Below, in pieces: positions 18,488 through 26,155 of a stretch of 64,000 nucleotides of DNA. A program made the position numbers and the translations under genes. How positions within the stretch are numbered: position 1 is the first letter of the stretch; each line of letters starts with the position of its first letter. Source of the stretch: Megasphaera sp. MJR8396C (GTDB lineage Bacteria > Bacillota > Negativicutes > Veillonellales > Megasphaeraceae); NCBI RefSeq assembly GCF_001546855.1, contig NZ_KQ958179.1, forward strand, positions 36,307 through 100,306, read 5' to 3'. A model generated the notes under the pieces. It saw nothing but the letters and a program-made list of their open reading frames with translations, searched no databases and was not told the DNA's origin.

Positions 18488-18543
18488 AAAGGCCCTTCCC
18501 TATCATGATGGTATATACGGTCATGACAGGAAAGAGCCTTTTC
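18488..18543. terminator. Bidirectional terminator
   Basis: Long imperfect stem AAAAGGC...TCATGA / TCATGA...GCCTTTT between the zinc-ribbon pair and the convergent lacI-type gene. Confidence 0.75.
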
Positions 18544-18585
18544 GCGTCTTACTGACAAGTGGTCCCCTTGCCTCGCATTCTCCGC

Positions 18586-19605
18586 TTATAGGTTTTCCAA
18601 GAGCTTTATTTCATTTTTCAGGATGTAGCGTTCCCGTTCCGGTTTCTGATCGTTGACCAGGTACTGAAAGGCCAAATCCATGGCCCGATAGCCCTGCTGG
18701 TAGGGGTGCTGATAGATGATGGTCTTTAAGACGCCCTGCTTCATCATGTCGACCGTCGTCGGCGTGCTGTCGAAGGCGACGATGGTCAGGTCTTTTTCTT
18801 TTTTAAGGCTGACAACAGCCCGGCAGGCACCGTACACGCCGCCGGCGACGATGAACAAGGAGTCGATATCCGGATGTTCTTCGAGCATCTTCTTCGTTTC
18901 TTCATAAGAGCGGATTTCATCGTCCTTATTGACGGCTGTCGCCAAGATAGAAAATCCCGGAACTTTTTCCATGCGCCGCTGGAAACCTTCAAGGCGAAGT
19001 TCATGGCCCCAGGCCTGACGAGAACCGGTCACGACGCCGATTTTAGCAGTCTGGCCTCGCAGGAGCTGCAGCAAGGCGCAGGCCGTTTCACCGCCATTGG
19101 TGTAGTCACTGCCGACATAACACTGGCGGCGGCAGTTTTGTACGTCATTATTGACGTTGACGACGAAAACGCCTTTATCGACCAAGGCATTGATGGCCTC
19201 AGCAATTCGCGTATCGTTGATGGGGCTGATGATGAGACCGCTCACGTGGATGGACTCCAACTCGTCAATGAGTGCCAGCTGAGCCTCTACGTCGTAGCCT
19301 TTCATGCGGCGCATGGTCAGCTTCATACCGTAAATCTGATAACGGCTTTCTGCCGTTTCGATACCGCGGATGATTTCATCGAAAAAGGCATTGCCCTCTG
19401 AATTCAAAATGACGCCGACGATGGGCCGGTGCCGTCTGGCAGCCAAGGCCTTGCCGGCCGGATTGGGTTTATATCCTAATTGCTTTACCATATTCATGAC
19501 CGCTTCGGCCGTTTCCGGCTTGACGCGCCCGCGGCCATTGAGGACTCGGTCGACGGTCCCTCGCGAAACACCGCAAAGTTCGGCAATTTTTTTAATCGTT
19601 ACCAT
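18586..19605 (-). CDS. LacI-family transcriptional regulator of the sugar locus
   Basis: A 339-residue LacI/GalR regulator. Residues 1-58 hold the DNA-binding domain (TIKKIAELCGVSRGTVDRVLN, then GYKPNPAGKALA with the hinge helix). The rest is a periplasmic-binding-protein-like sensor domain (VGVILNSEGNAFFDEIIRGIE, TIVAFDSTPTTVDMMKQGVL). The TVDRVL form of the recognition helix is typical of the sugar-sensing subgroup related to RbsR/XylR-like regulators. It most likely binds the palindromes GTGCCTARGCAC in front of the xylulokinase and isomerase genes. It is separated from the DUF4867 gene by a terminator and so is transcribed on its own. Confidence 0.9.
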   Translation of the reverse strand: MVTIKKIAELCGVSRGTVDRVLNGRGRVKPETAEAVMNMVKQLGYKPNPAGKALAARRHRPIVGVILNSEGNAFFDEIIRGIETAESRYQIYGMKLTMRRMKGYDVEAQLALIDELESIHVSGLIISPINDTRIAEAINALVDKGVFVVNVNNDVQNCRRQCYVGSDYTNGGETACALLQLLRGQTAKIGVVTGSRQAWGHELRLEGFQRRMEKVPGFSILATAVNKDDEIRSYEETKKMLEEHPDIDSLFIVAGGVYGACRAVVSLKKEKDLTIVAFDSTPTTVDMMKQGVLKTIIYQHPYQQGYRAMDLAFQYLVNDQKPERERYILKNEIKLLENL

Positions 19606-19676
19606 ACTTCTCCCTCACTTATCCTCATACTTAAGGTTAACTGGTACCCTCTATTGTACCAAACATTGCGGCATGA

Positions 19677-19720
19677 TAAAAGGAACTATTTACAAAGTTC
19701 GTCCTTTATAAATAGTTCCT
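19677..19720 (-). terminator. Terminator of the xylulokinase operon
   Basis: 12-bp perfect stem AGGAACTATTTA / TAAATAGTTCCT with a T run on the minus strand, directly after the DUF4867 gene. Confidence 0.85.
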
Positions 19721-19726
19721 CATCCT

Positions 19727-20344
19727 TTAAATCTGTATATTTTCTCCAACCAGGCCTATCCAAGCCTTGTCCTTTTGCAGTCCGCTCTCTTCATGAGCGA
19801 TGAGCCACTTATTAATGGCAAAGAGGAGGGCATTCTCGCCGTGACCGCCGCCCTTTTCCGGCAAGGGTTCGTTGGTTCCCTTGGGAAGGACGACGCCGCA
19901 GCGGAATTCTTTGCCGTCTACACTGCACGGCGCAAAGTGAAGTGTCGTCGCATAGAGCTCGACGGCCGTCCCTGCCGGCACGAAGAAGGCTTCGACCCGT
20001 GCCGTATCGTATGTATAGGAGGATACATCGATATCTTGCTGCCGGCCAACTAATAAGATGAGGTCTGTCGCCGCAATGTCGATCTCTGAAGACCGGTGAT
20101 ACTCTAGGGCATTGAGTTTATTATTATAGCCGCTGCAATGACCGAATTCAATGGGAAGGAAACCGAAGGATTCCTGTTCCAAGGTCTTGGCCAAGGGAAG
20201 GGCTTCAAAAGCGCCGACAGAAGGTTCATACATCGTTCCTTCCGAGACGACAGGGACGTCTTTCATTACGTCTACAAATTCATTGACATCGACATCAAGG
20301 ACGCGTCCGTAGACGGCAAATTCTTTATCGGTTACTTTTTTCAT
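19727..20344 (-). CDS. DUF4867 family protein
   Basis: A 205-residue protein of a family (DUF4867) found in sugar-utilisation operons. The segment FFVPAGTAVELYATTLHFAP and the following FRCGVVLPKGTNEPLP suggest a cupin-like beta barrel with a possible metal-binding histidine in TLHFAPC. Related proteins may be sugar epimerases or lactone-handling enzymes, but the reaction is unproven. The start codon overlaps the last base of the MFS porter gene (TAATG), showing tight coupling, and the gene ends at the operon terminator. The context points to a role in metabolism of the imported sugar. Confidence 0.75.
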   Translation of the reverse strand: MKKVTDKEFAVYGRVLDVDVNEFVDVMKDVPVVSEGTMYEPSVGAFEALPLAKTLEQESFGFLPIEFGHCSGYNNKLNALEYHRSSEIDIAATDLILLVGRQQDIDVSSYTYDTARVEAFFVPAGTAVELYATTLHFAPCSVDGKEFRCGVVLPKGTNEPLPEKGGGHGENALLFAINKWLIAHEESGLQKDKAWIGLVGENIQI

Positions 20345-21783
20345 TAGTCATTACCTCCATGAACCCCAATATTTTTTAACTTCATGCCAGACATTAAATT
20401 CTTTTCAATCTGTTCCAGAGAAACATTTTTCGTTTCCGGGACAAAGGCAAAGGTCAAGGCGATGAATACGGCATTCAAACCGGCATACATCCAGAAAGTC
20501 ATGGAAGAACCGAGGGCATCGATGAGGCTGAGGAAGGTAGCACCGACGACGGCACAGGTGATCCAGTTGGTCATGGTCGAGCAAGCAACGCCGAATTCAC
20601 GCATCTTAAGCGGCTGGATTTCCGAGCACAGAACCCAAACGATCGGACCGGCACTCATGGCAAAACCAGCGATGAAGATCATGGTCATGATAGCCGATAA
20701 GTAGCAGACCCAGGGAGCGGGATTTCCGCCTTCAATGACGGCCATGCAAAGACCCATGACGACCATAGCGGCGGCCATGACGGCAAACCCGATTTTAAGG
20801 GCCGGTTTACGACCGGACTTATCAACGGTATAGACGGCAATCAGGGTTGCCAAAACGAAGACGATCCCATTTATGACCGTACCGATCATCTGATCTTCCG
20901 TGCTGGAAAAACCGCCCAGACTGAGGATTTTCGGCGAATAATACATGATGACGTTAAAGCCTGTAAACTGCTGCATGGCTTGGAGCAGGACGCCGAGGAA
21001 AACGGCACGACGCACGTTTTTATTGGATCTTAATAAGGACCAACCGGCCTGTTTTACTTTCAGCGTATCTTTAATATCATTTAATTCAGATTTTGCTAAG
21101 GAAACATCGGCATGGAGGGTCTGCAACACTTTTTCTGCTTCTGAAAAACGACCCTTGGCAGCCAACCAGCGCGGACTTTCGGGCAGTACAAAGACGGTCA
21201 AGATCAAGATGACGGCCGGAATGGCAATGACTGTCAGCATCATCCGCCAAGAACCACTGTAACTGAAATACGTATTAGACAGGAAGGCCGATAGAATCCC
21301 GACAGTAACCATAAACTGGTAACCTGAAATGACCTGGCCTCGCGAGTCTTTATCGGCCATTTCCGCCAAATAGAGCGGCGCCGTGTAGGACGCGATACCG
21401 ACGGACAAGCCGAGAATCAGGCGAAAACCGATGAGCATGTCAACGTTAACGGCAAGGCCGGAACCGACAGAGCCGACGATAAACAGGGCGGCCCCGGTAA
21501 GCAGGCTTCGCTTTCTACCGATGCGGGCCGTCATAAACGCGGCACACAAGGCCCCGATGGCAGCCCCTACCATCATACAGCTGACTACCCGTTCTTGAGC
21601 GGCGCTGTTGAGGCCCCATTCAGCCGTAATAAAAGGCAGCGCCCCGGCGATGACCCCTTGGTCGAGGCCGAATAACAAACCTGCCATACCGGCCGTAAAA
21701 TAAATGAACTTTCGTACTCGTGAAGCGTGAGACTTCTCTAACACTTTGTCGTCACAAATCATGGCTGCTTCTTGATTCATCAT
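20344..21783 (-). CDS. Sugar porter (MFS, sugar:H+ symporter family)
   Basis: A 479-residue twelve-helix transporter of the sugar porter family. Signatures present are GLLFGLDQGVIAGALP in helix 1, RIGRKRSLL between helices 2 and 3, PESPRWLAAKGR after helix 6, QQFTGFNVIMYYSP in helix 7, DKSGRKPALK between helices 8 and 9, and the C-terminal FVPETKNVSLEQIE. It takes up a monosaccharide, probably a pentose given xylulokinase next door. I chose the ATG at 21783, ten bases after AGGAGA; the longer frame to 21834 overlaps the kinase gene and lacks a site. It is 23 bases downstream of xylB. Confidence 0.93.
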   Translation of the reverse strand: MMNQEAAMICDDKVLEKSHASRVRKFIYFTAGMAGLLFGLDQGVIAGALPFITAEWGLNSAAQERVVSCMMVGAAIGALCAAFMTARIGRKRSLLTGAALFIVGSVGSGLAVNVDMLIGFRLILGLSVGIASYTAPLYLAEMADKDSRGQVISGYQFMVTVGILSAFLSNTYFSYSGSWRMMLTVIAIPAVILILTVFVLPESPRWLAAKGRFSEAEKVLQTLHADVSLAKSELNDIKDTLKVKQAGWSLLRSNKNVRRAVFLGVLLQAMQQFTGFNVIMYYSPKILSLGGFSSTEDQMIGTVINGIVFVLATLIAVYTVDKSGRKPALKIGFAVMAAAMVVMGLCMAVIEGGNPAPWVCYLSAIMTMIFIAGFAMSAGPIVWVLCSEIQPLKMREFGVACSTMTNWITCAVVGATFLSLIDALGSSMTFWMYAGLNAVFIALTFAFVPETKNVSLEQIEKNLMSGMKLKNIGVHGGND

Positions 21784-21806
21784 GGTCACATCTCTCCTAA
21801 CGTCAT

Positions 21807-23330
21807 TTATAAAGTTGCCAAATCTTGATAACATCCGGCTAATTGCCGATATAATTTCTGATATAAAGCGTGGCCTTTTTCATAATAGGCGTGTGCTGTC
21901 GGGTCGGGCTGGCAGTATGTCTTAGTATCGATGAAATCACGGCAGGCCGTGACGACGTTCTTAAACAAACCGGCTCCGACACCGGCCAGGATCGCTGCCC
22001 CCAGGGCAGGACCTTCCTTCGACGATACCGTTTTGACTTCGCAGTTATACATATCAGCCAGCATCTGACGCCACAAGGGACTCCGTCCACCGCCACCGCA
22101 GGCCATCATTTCCTGAACGACGATGCCCATATCGCGGAGGATATCCTGGCAGTCGGTCAAGGAATAGCTGACGCCTTCCATAACGGCGCGGAGCATATCG
22201 TCCTGCGTATGGATAGCCGATAACCCGAAGAATACACCGCGGCAATCCGGATCGAGGTGCGGCGTCCGTTCGCCCATAAGATAGGGTAAATAAAGGAGCC
22301 GACGACTGCCTATGGGCACGTGTTCGACGTGGTGATCCATGACGACATAAGGATCAAGACCGGCCTGTTCGGCTTCTTTCATATAGTCATGTCCCAGCGT
22401 ATCACGGAACCAGCGAAGTGACAAGCCGGCCGCCTGAGTTACGCCCATGACGTGCCAACAACCGGGAACAGCGCAGCAGAATGAATGGACGCGCCCTTTG
22501 GGATCGATATGAAGATCGCTCGTATGGGCAAAGACGACGCCGCTGGTTCCGATCGTCGTAAAGGCTTTGCCGTCACTGACGATGCCCGTTCCGACGGCAG
22601 CCGCTGCATTGTCACCAGCGCCGCCGACGACGATGGTCTGCGGGAGAAGTCCCGTTGCTGCGGCAAAAGCAGTTGTCAGCGTTCCGGTCACATCGGGCGA
22701 CTCGTAGACTTTAGCCAGCCACGACGGATCGATGTCGAGGCGGTCCAGGATTTCATCGGACCAGCAGCGATGGCGTACATCGAGGAACTGCATGCCGCTG
22801 GCATCAGAAACGTCAGTCGCATACTGACCGGTCATGCGCAGGCGTACATAGTCTTTCGGCAGTAAAATGTGCCGGCACTGGCGATAATGTTCCGCTTCAT
22901 GATTGCGCACCCAGAGGAGTTTCGATGCCGTAAAACCGGTCAGGGCCGGATTGGCCGTAATCTTCATCAATTTATCAGCACCGACGGTCCGGGTGATTTC
23001 AATACATTCCTTCCCGGTCCGCTGATCACACCAGATAATAGCCGGTCGAATGACTTCTTCCTTTTCATTCAGCATGACCAGACCATGCATCTGCCCCGAT
23101 AAACCGATACCGACGATGTCTTTCGCATCTACCGGGGACTTAGCCAAGATTTCCCGTATCGTCTGGACAACGGCTTGATACCAGTCTTCCGGCTGCTGCT
23201 CTGCCCAGCCGTTCTGGGGCTGATACAAAGGATACTCGCAAGACGCCATAGCAACGGCCTGACAGGTTTCATCAAAGAGTACCGTCTTCGTCGCTGACGT
23301 GCCAATATCAATTCCCATTACATACTTCAT
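21807..23330 (-). CDS. xylB: Xylulokinase (FGGY carbohydrate kinase)
   Basis: A 507-residue FGGY kinase that phosphorylates D-xylulose to xylulose 5-phosphate for the pentose phosphate pathway. Motifs are the N-terminal phosphate loop GIDIGTSATKTVLFD, the xylulokinase-typical GLSGQMHGLV, WCDQRTGKE, GGAGDNAAAAVGTG and the C-terminal ACGGGGRSPLWRQML. It is the first gene of the operon xylB-MFS-DUF4867. A promoter with an operator just downstream lies in the divergent intergenic region. The product would be used by the transketolase encoded at 59-61 kb. Xylulose as substrate is supported by the MHG loop, but related ketoses are possible. Confidence 0.9.
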   Translation of the reverse strand: MKYVMGIDIGTSATKTVLFDETCQAVAMASCEYPLYQPQNGWAEQQPEDWYQAVVQTIREILAKSPVDAKDIVGIGLSGQMHGLVMLNEKEEVIRPAIIWCDQRTGKECIEITRTVGADKLMKITANPALTGFTASKLLWVRNHEAEHYRQCRHILLPKDYVRLRMTGQYATDVSDASGMQFLDVRHRCWSDEILDRLDIDPSWLAKVYESPDVTGTLTTAFAAATGLLPQTIVVGGAGDNAAAAVGTGIVSDGKAFTTIGTSGVVFAHTSDLHIDPKGRVHSFCCAVPGCWHVMGVTQAAGLSLRWFRDTLGHDYMKEAEQAGLDPYVVMDHHVEHVPIGSRRLLYLPYLMGERTPHLDPDCRGVFFGLSAIHTQDDMLRAVMEGVSYSLTDCQDILRDMGIVVQEMMACGGGGRSPLWRQMLADMYNCEVKTVSSKEGPALGAAILAGVGAGLFKNVVTACRDFIDTKTYCQPDPTAHAYYEKGHALYQKLYRQLAGCYQDLATL

Positions 23331-23383
23331 ATATCTTCCTCCCTATGTCCTCCATTTATTTCGAGGACCTTACGCCTTATTGC

Positions 23384-23438
23384 GTGCCTAAGCACATGTC
23401 TATGTTCGAAGTATACCATGACAAAATTAGATGGTCAA
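23384..23438 (-). promoter_or_regulatory. xylB operon promoter and LacI-type operator
   Basis: Minus-strand -35 TTGACC (23433-23438), 17-base spacer, -10 TATACT (23410-23415), then near-palindrome GTGCTTAGGCAC (23384-23395) about 10-20 bases after the expected start site, a classic repressor roadblock position. Confidence 0.75.
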
Positions 23439-23535
23439 CAGGAATCTTCATACATGCACTTTTGCTATATTCTAGGGTTTACCTGTATTTTTTCTGCATA
23501 ATGCTGTCTTTCGTAAAAAAATGTCAAACTATGTA

Positions 23536-23591
23536 TTGACAGAAATTTGACAAGCGTGCTATCATTCCCTTAACGAAATGTGCCTAGGCAC
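23536..23591 (+). promoter_or_regulatory. Isomerase promoter and LacI-type operator
   Basis: -35 TTGACA (23536-23541), 18-base spacer, -10 TATCAT (23560-23565), then perfect palindrome GTGCCTAGGCAC (23580-23591). It matches the operator of the divergent xylB promoter with one base changed. Confidence 0.75.
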
Positions 23592-23636
23592 TCAAAAATT
23601 TATAAGTATCCCTTACATGGGAAAGGAGACCTTATT

Positions 23637-25121
23637 ATGAATATTCCTGAAGTGAAATGCGGTATTATTTCTGTCAGCCGTGACTGCTTTATTATTTCTT
23701 TATCACAGAACCGTCGTCAGGCTATCGTCGATGCCTACACGAAACAATATGGCGACCTCTATGAAGTACCGACGGTCGTAGAAAATGAAACGGATATGCT
23801 CAAAGCCGTTGAAGAAGCCAAAGCTGCCGGCTGTAACGCCCTCGTCGTTTTCTTAGGCAACTTCGGCCCTGAAACGCCGGAAACCTTAGTCGCCAAATAC
23901 TTCGATGGCCCGGTCATGTACGCTGCTGCTGCCGAAGAAACGGGCAAGAACCTCATCAACGGCCGTGGCGACGCTTACTGTGGCATGCTCAACTGTTCCT
24001 ACAATTTAGGCCTTCGTAAATTAAAAGCCTATATTCCTTCGTATCCTGTAGGAACGGCTGAAGAAGTCGCAAAAATGATTGCCGACTTCCAGCCCATGGC
24101 CCGTACCCTCATCGGCCTCAGCCAGTTAAAAATCATCACCTTCGGTCCCCGTCCTCAGGACTTCTTTGCCTGCAACGCACCGATCAAGCCGCTCTACGAC
24201 TTAGGGATTGAAATCGAAGAAAATTCCGAACTCGACCTTCTCGTATCGTACCAGGCTCATAAAGATGATCCGCGTATTGCTGACGTCGTCGCCGATATGA
24301 CCGAAGAACTCGGCAAAGACGGCAACCCCTGGCCGGACCTCCTGCCCCGCATGGCACAGTATGAACTGACCCTTCTCGACTGGGCCGAAGCCCACAAGGG
24401 TTCCCGTCAGTACGTAGCCTTTGCCAATAAATGCTGGCCGGCCTTCCCGTCCCAGTTCGGCTTTGAACCGTGCTACGTCAACAGCCGCCTCGTATCCCGC
24501 GGCATCCCCGTCGCCTGTGAAGTCGACATCTACGGCGCCGTCAGCGAATACATCGGCATGTGCGCCAGCGGCGATACAGTCACCCTGCTCGACATTAACA
24601 ACTCCGTCCCCCGTGATCTCTACGAATCGGATATCAAACCGCCGACGAACTATACGCAGAAAGATACCTTCATGGGCTTCCACTGCGGCAACACCCCGCT
24701 GTGCAAATTGAAAAAGGGCGGCGTAAAATATCAGCTCATCCAGAACCGTCTCTTAGAAGACGGCGGCACGCCGGACATTACCCGCGGCACCCTCGAAGGC
24801 GACATTGCCGAAAGCCCGATCACCTTCTTCCGCCTCCAGAGCACGGCCGGCGGACAGCTGCGGGCCTACATCGCTCAAGGTGAAGTCCTGCCGGCTGCAA
24901 CCCAGTCCTTCGGCGGCATCGGCATCTTTGCCATCCCCGAAATGGGCCGCTTCTACCGCCACGTCCTCATCGCCAAGCAGTATCCGCATCACGGCGCCGT
25001 CGCCTTTGCTCACATTGGGAAAGTCCTCTTCTCCATCTTCCAGTACCTGGGCATCGAAGACATCGCCTTCAACCAACCTAAAGGCATGCTCTATCCTACG
25101 GAAAATCCCTTTGATATCTAA
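23637..25121 (+). CDS. L-fucose/D-arabinose isomerase-like protein
   Basis: A 494-residue member of the fucose-isomerase-like family (COG2407 type). These Mn-dependent enzymes interconvert aldoses and ketoses. Visible features are the N-terminal Rossmann-like part with TVVENETDMLKAVEEAKAAG and LVVFLGNFGPETPE, a central ACNAPIKPLYDLGIEIEENSELDLL, and the C-terminal domain with the metal-ligand-like acids and histidines in ACEVDIYGAVSEYIGM and TFMGFHCGNTPLC, plus KQYPHHGAVAF near the end. The ATG at 23637 follows GAAAGGAG; codons before it belong to the leader. It is divergent from xylB and carries the same operator. It probably makes the ketose that XylB phosphorylates. Confidence 0.85.
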   Translation: MNIPEVKCGIISVSRDCFIISLSQNRRQAIVDAYTKQYGDLYEVPTVVENETDMLKAVEEAKAAGCNALVVFLGNFGPETPETLVAKYFDGPVMYAAAAEETGKNLINGRGDAYCGMLNCSYNLGLRKLKAYIPSYPVGTAEEVAKMIADFQPMARTLIGLSQLKIITFGPRPQDFFACNAPIKPLYDLGIEIEENSELDLLVSYQAHKDDPRIADVVADMTEELGKDGNPWPDLLPRMAQYELTLLDWAEAHKGSRQYVAFANKCWPAFPSQFGFEPCYVNSRLVSRGIPVACEVDIYGAVSEYIGMCASGDTVTLLDINNSVPRDLYESDIKPPTNYTQKDTFMGFHCGNTPLCKLKKGGVKYQLIQNRLLEDGGTPDITRGTLEGDIAESPITFFRLQSTAGGQLRAYIAQGEVLPAATQSFGGIGIFAIPEMGRFYRHVLIAKQYPHHGAVAFAHIGKVLFSIFQYLGIEDIAFNQPKGMLYPTENPFDI

Positions 25122-25134
25122 GTTTTAGCTCATA

Positions 25135-25189
25135 AAAAGAGGCTGTAACGAAAGCGTTTTGAACTCGCATTTCGTTACAGCCTCTTTTT
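25135..25189. terminator. Terminator of the isomerase gene (bidirectional)
   Basis: Perfect 20-bp stem, AAAAAGAGGCTGTAACGAAA and its complement, with a 15-base loop; it can also serve the convergent module copy 2. Confidence 0.92.
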
Positions 25190-25266
25190 CAATTAATCAG
25201 CAATCCATCTTGAAGTCGGCTTTATTGGGTCTACACCGACACAATCCTAAATCGTACGGCAGACGG

Positions 25267-25662
25267 CTAGTCAAAAATCTCATCGAAGATATCACTGACG
25301 GCCCCAGCCACAGCACAGGCCGCCGTAAAGCCAATGATAACCGGAGCCGCCACAACAGCAGTACCAACCGTCGTTGCAGCCAGGGCCCCAGCAGCGGCAT
25401 TGCCAGCAACGGCCGAAACGGCCCCGATCACACCGCCCTTAACACCGGCGCCGGCAATATCTACCGCCGCATCGACCACATCCTTTTTACCGTCCATGAC
25501 ATCAGTCACCGAGGACACGGCCTCCATGCCAGCCCCGAAAAGAGCTCCGGTGGCCCCACTGTTCTTCACAGCCATCAAAGGCCAAGAACCGACCGAAGCC
25601 GGATACCCCTTTTTAGCTACAGGAATCCCGACTTCTTTATAAAATTTCTGGTTGTTCATCAT
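25267..25662 (-). CDS. Module protein B, short form (glycine-zipper-like, without the middle domain)
   Basis: A 131-residue protein homologous to the two ends of the 284-residue protein at 13093-13947. The N-terminal VAKKGYPASVGS aligns with VAKEGYEASVGA of the long form. From residue about 32 it aligns with the C-terminal region (ALFGAGMEAVSSVTDVMDGK, then DIAGAGVKGGVIGA and VVAAPVIIGFTAACAV). The long form's residues about 31-155, which hold the putative nuclease motifs, have no counterpart. The reading frame is intact and has AGGAGG upstream, so it is probably expressed. Two or three hydrophobic glycine/alanine helices suggest membrane association. Gene A lies 31 bases upstream. Confidence 0.75.
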   Translation of the reverse strand: MMNNQKFYKEVGIPVAKKGYPASVGSWPLMAVKNSGATGALFGAGMEAVSSVTDVMDGKKDVVDAAVDIAGAGVKGGVIGAVSAVAGNAAAGALAATTVGTAVVAAPVIIGFTAACAVAGAVSDIFDEIFD

Positions 25663-25693
25663 GATAATCCTCCTCTTGAAAAACTCTTACTCC

Positions 25694-25966
25694 TTATACA
25701 AATTGGGGCAAAATCAAAGAATTATAAATCCGAGATACAGCGTTGGCCCCGGTCCTCGATCCGCTTGGCGTTTTCGGCAAAGGGAAGCAATACCGATCAT
25801 CGTTGTTATAGTAAAGCTTGTAATGCTTTCTGCCTTCAACAACGGTAATCCCGATTTCAGCCAACGCCCGCCGAATCGATGCATTCATCCTTCGATACTG
25901 CTTAAAAATTTTCTTTAACATTGCTCGAATATGCTGTGCTTCATCCAACACTGCTTTTTTCGCCAT
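25694..25966 (-). CDS. Small basic module protein A (intact copy)
   Basis: A 90-residue basic protein starting at the ATG at 25966, after GAAGGGAGA. The first half is helical and charged (DEAQHIRAMLKKIFKQYRRM). The second half, IGITVVEGRKHYKLYYNNDD, then RYCFPLPKTPSGSRTGANAV and SRIYNSLIL, has the order strand, GxKHYKLYY strand, then a proline turn and C-terminal helix. This recalls the HicA fold, in which a histidine in the equivalent strand is catalytic, but the similarity is weak and only by eye. The frameshifted copy at 12763-13050 shows it accompanies gene B twice. It could be a toxin, antitoxin or immunity partner. Confidence 0.7.
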   Translation of the reverse strand: MAKKAVLDEAQHIRAMLKKIFKQYRRMNASIRRALAEIGITVVEGRKHYKLYYNNDDRYCFPLPKTPSGSRTGANAVSRIYNSLILPQFV

Positions 25967-26025
25967 CCACAGATCTCCCTTCCATTTTAAGAGAACAAAA
26001 AGATCATGTTTCATATTACATTATC

Positions 26026-26054
26026 ATTATATCAGTTATCTGTTGCTAATGCAA
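26026..26054 (-). promoter_or_regulatory. Promoter with overlapping inverted repeat, module copy 2
   Basis: Minus-strand -35 TTGCAT (26049-26054), 17-base spacer, -10 TATAAT (26026-26031). The -35 is the centre of the inverted repeat TTGCTA / TAGCAA. The string CTATTGCATT is shared with the promoter at 12664-12697. Confidence 0.75.
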
Positions 26055-26098
26055 TAGCAAATGCAATATATTTTTATTTTCTTCATATTACCCTGCCA

Positions 26099-26127
26099 TT
26101 GATTATAAAATCGTTATATGTTAAAAT
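26099..26127 (+). promoter_or_regulatory. Promoter of the membrane-anchored HTH gene
   Basis: -35 TTGATT (26099-26104), 17-base spacer, -10 TAAAAT (26122-26127), divergent from the module promoter 45 bases away. Confidence 0.65.
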
Positions 26128-26155
26128 AATGACAAAAGACAGAGGAGGTGATTTT

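Noticed and set aside
26006..26155. 50-residue N-terminal extension of the HTH protein
   Set aside because: It would cross the divergent promoters. The ATG at 26156 has an excellent ribosome-binding site.
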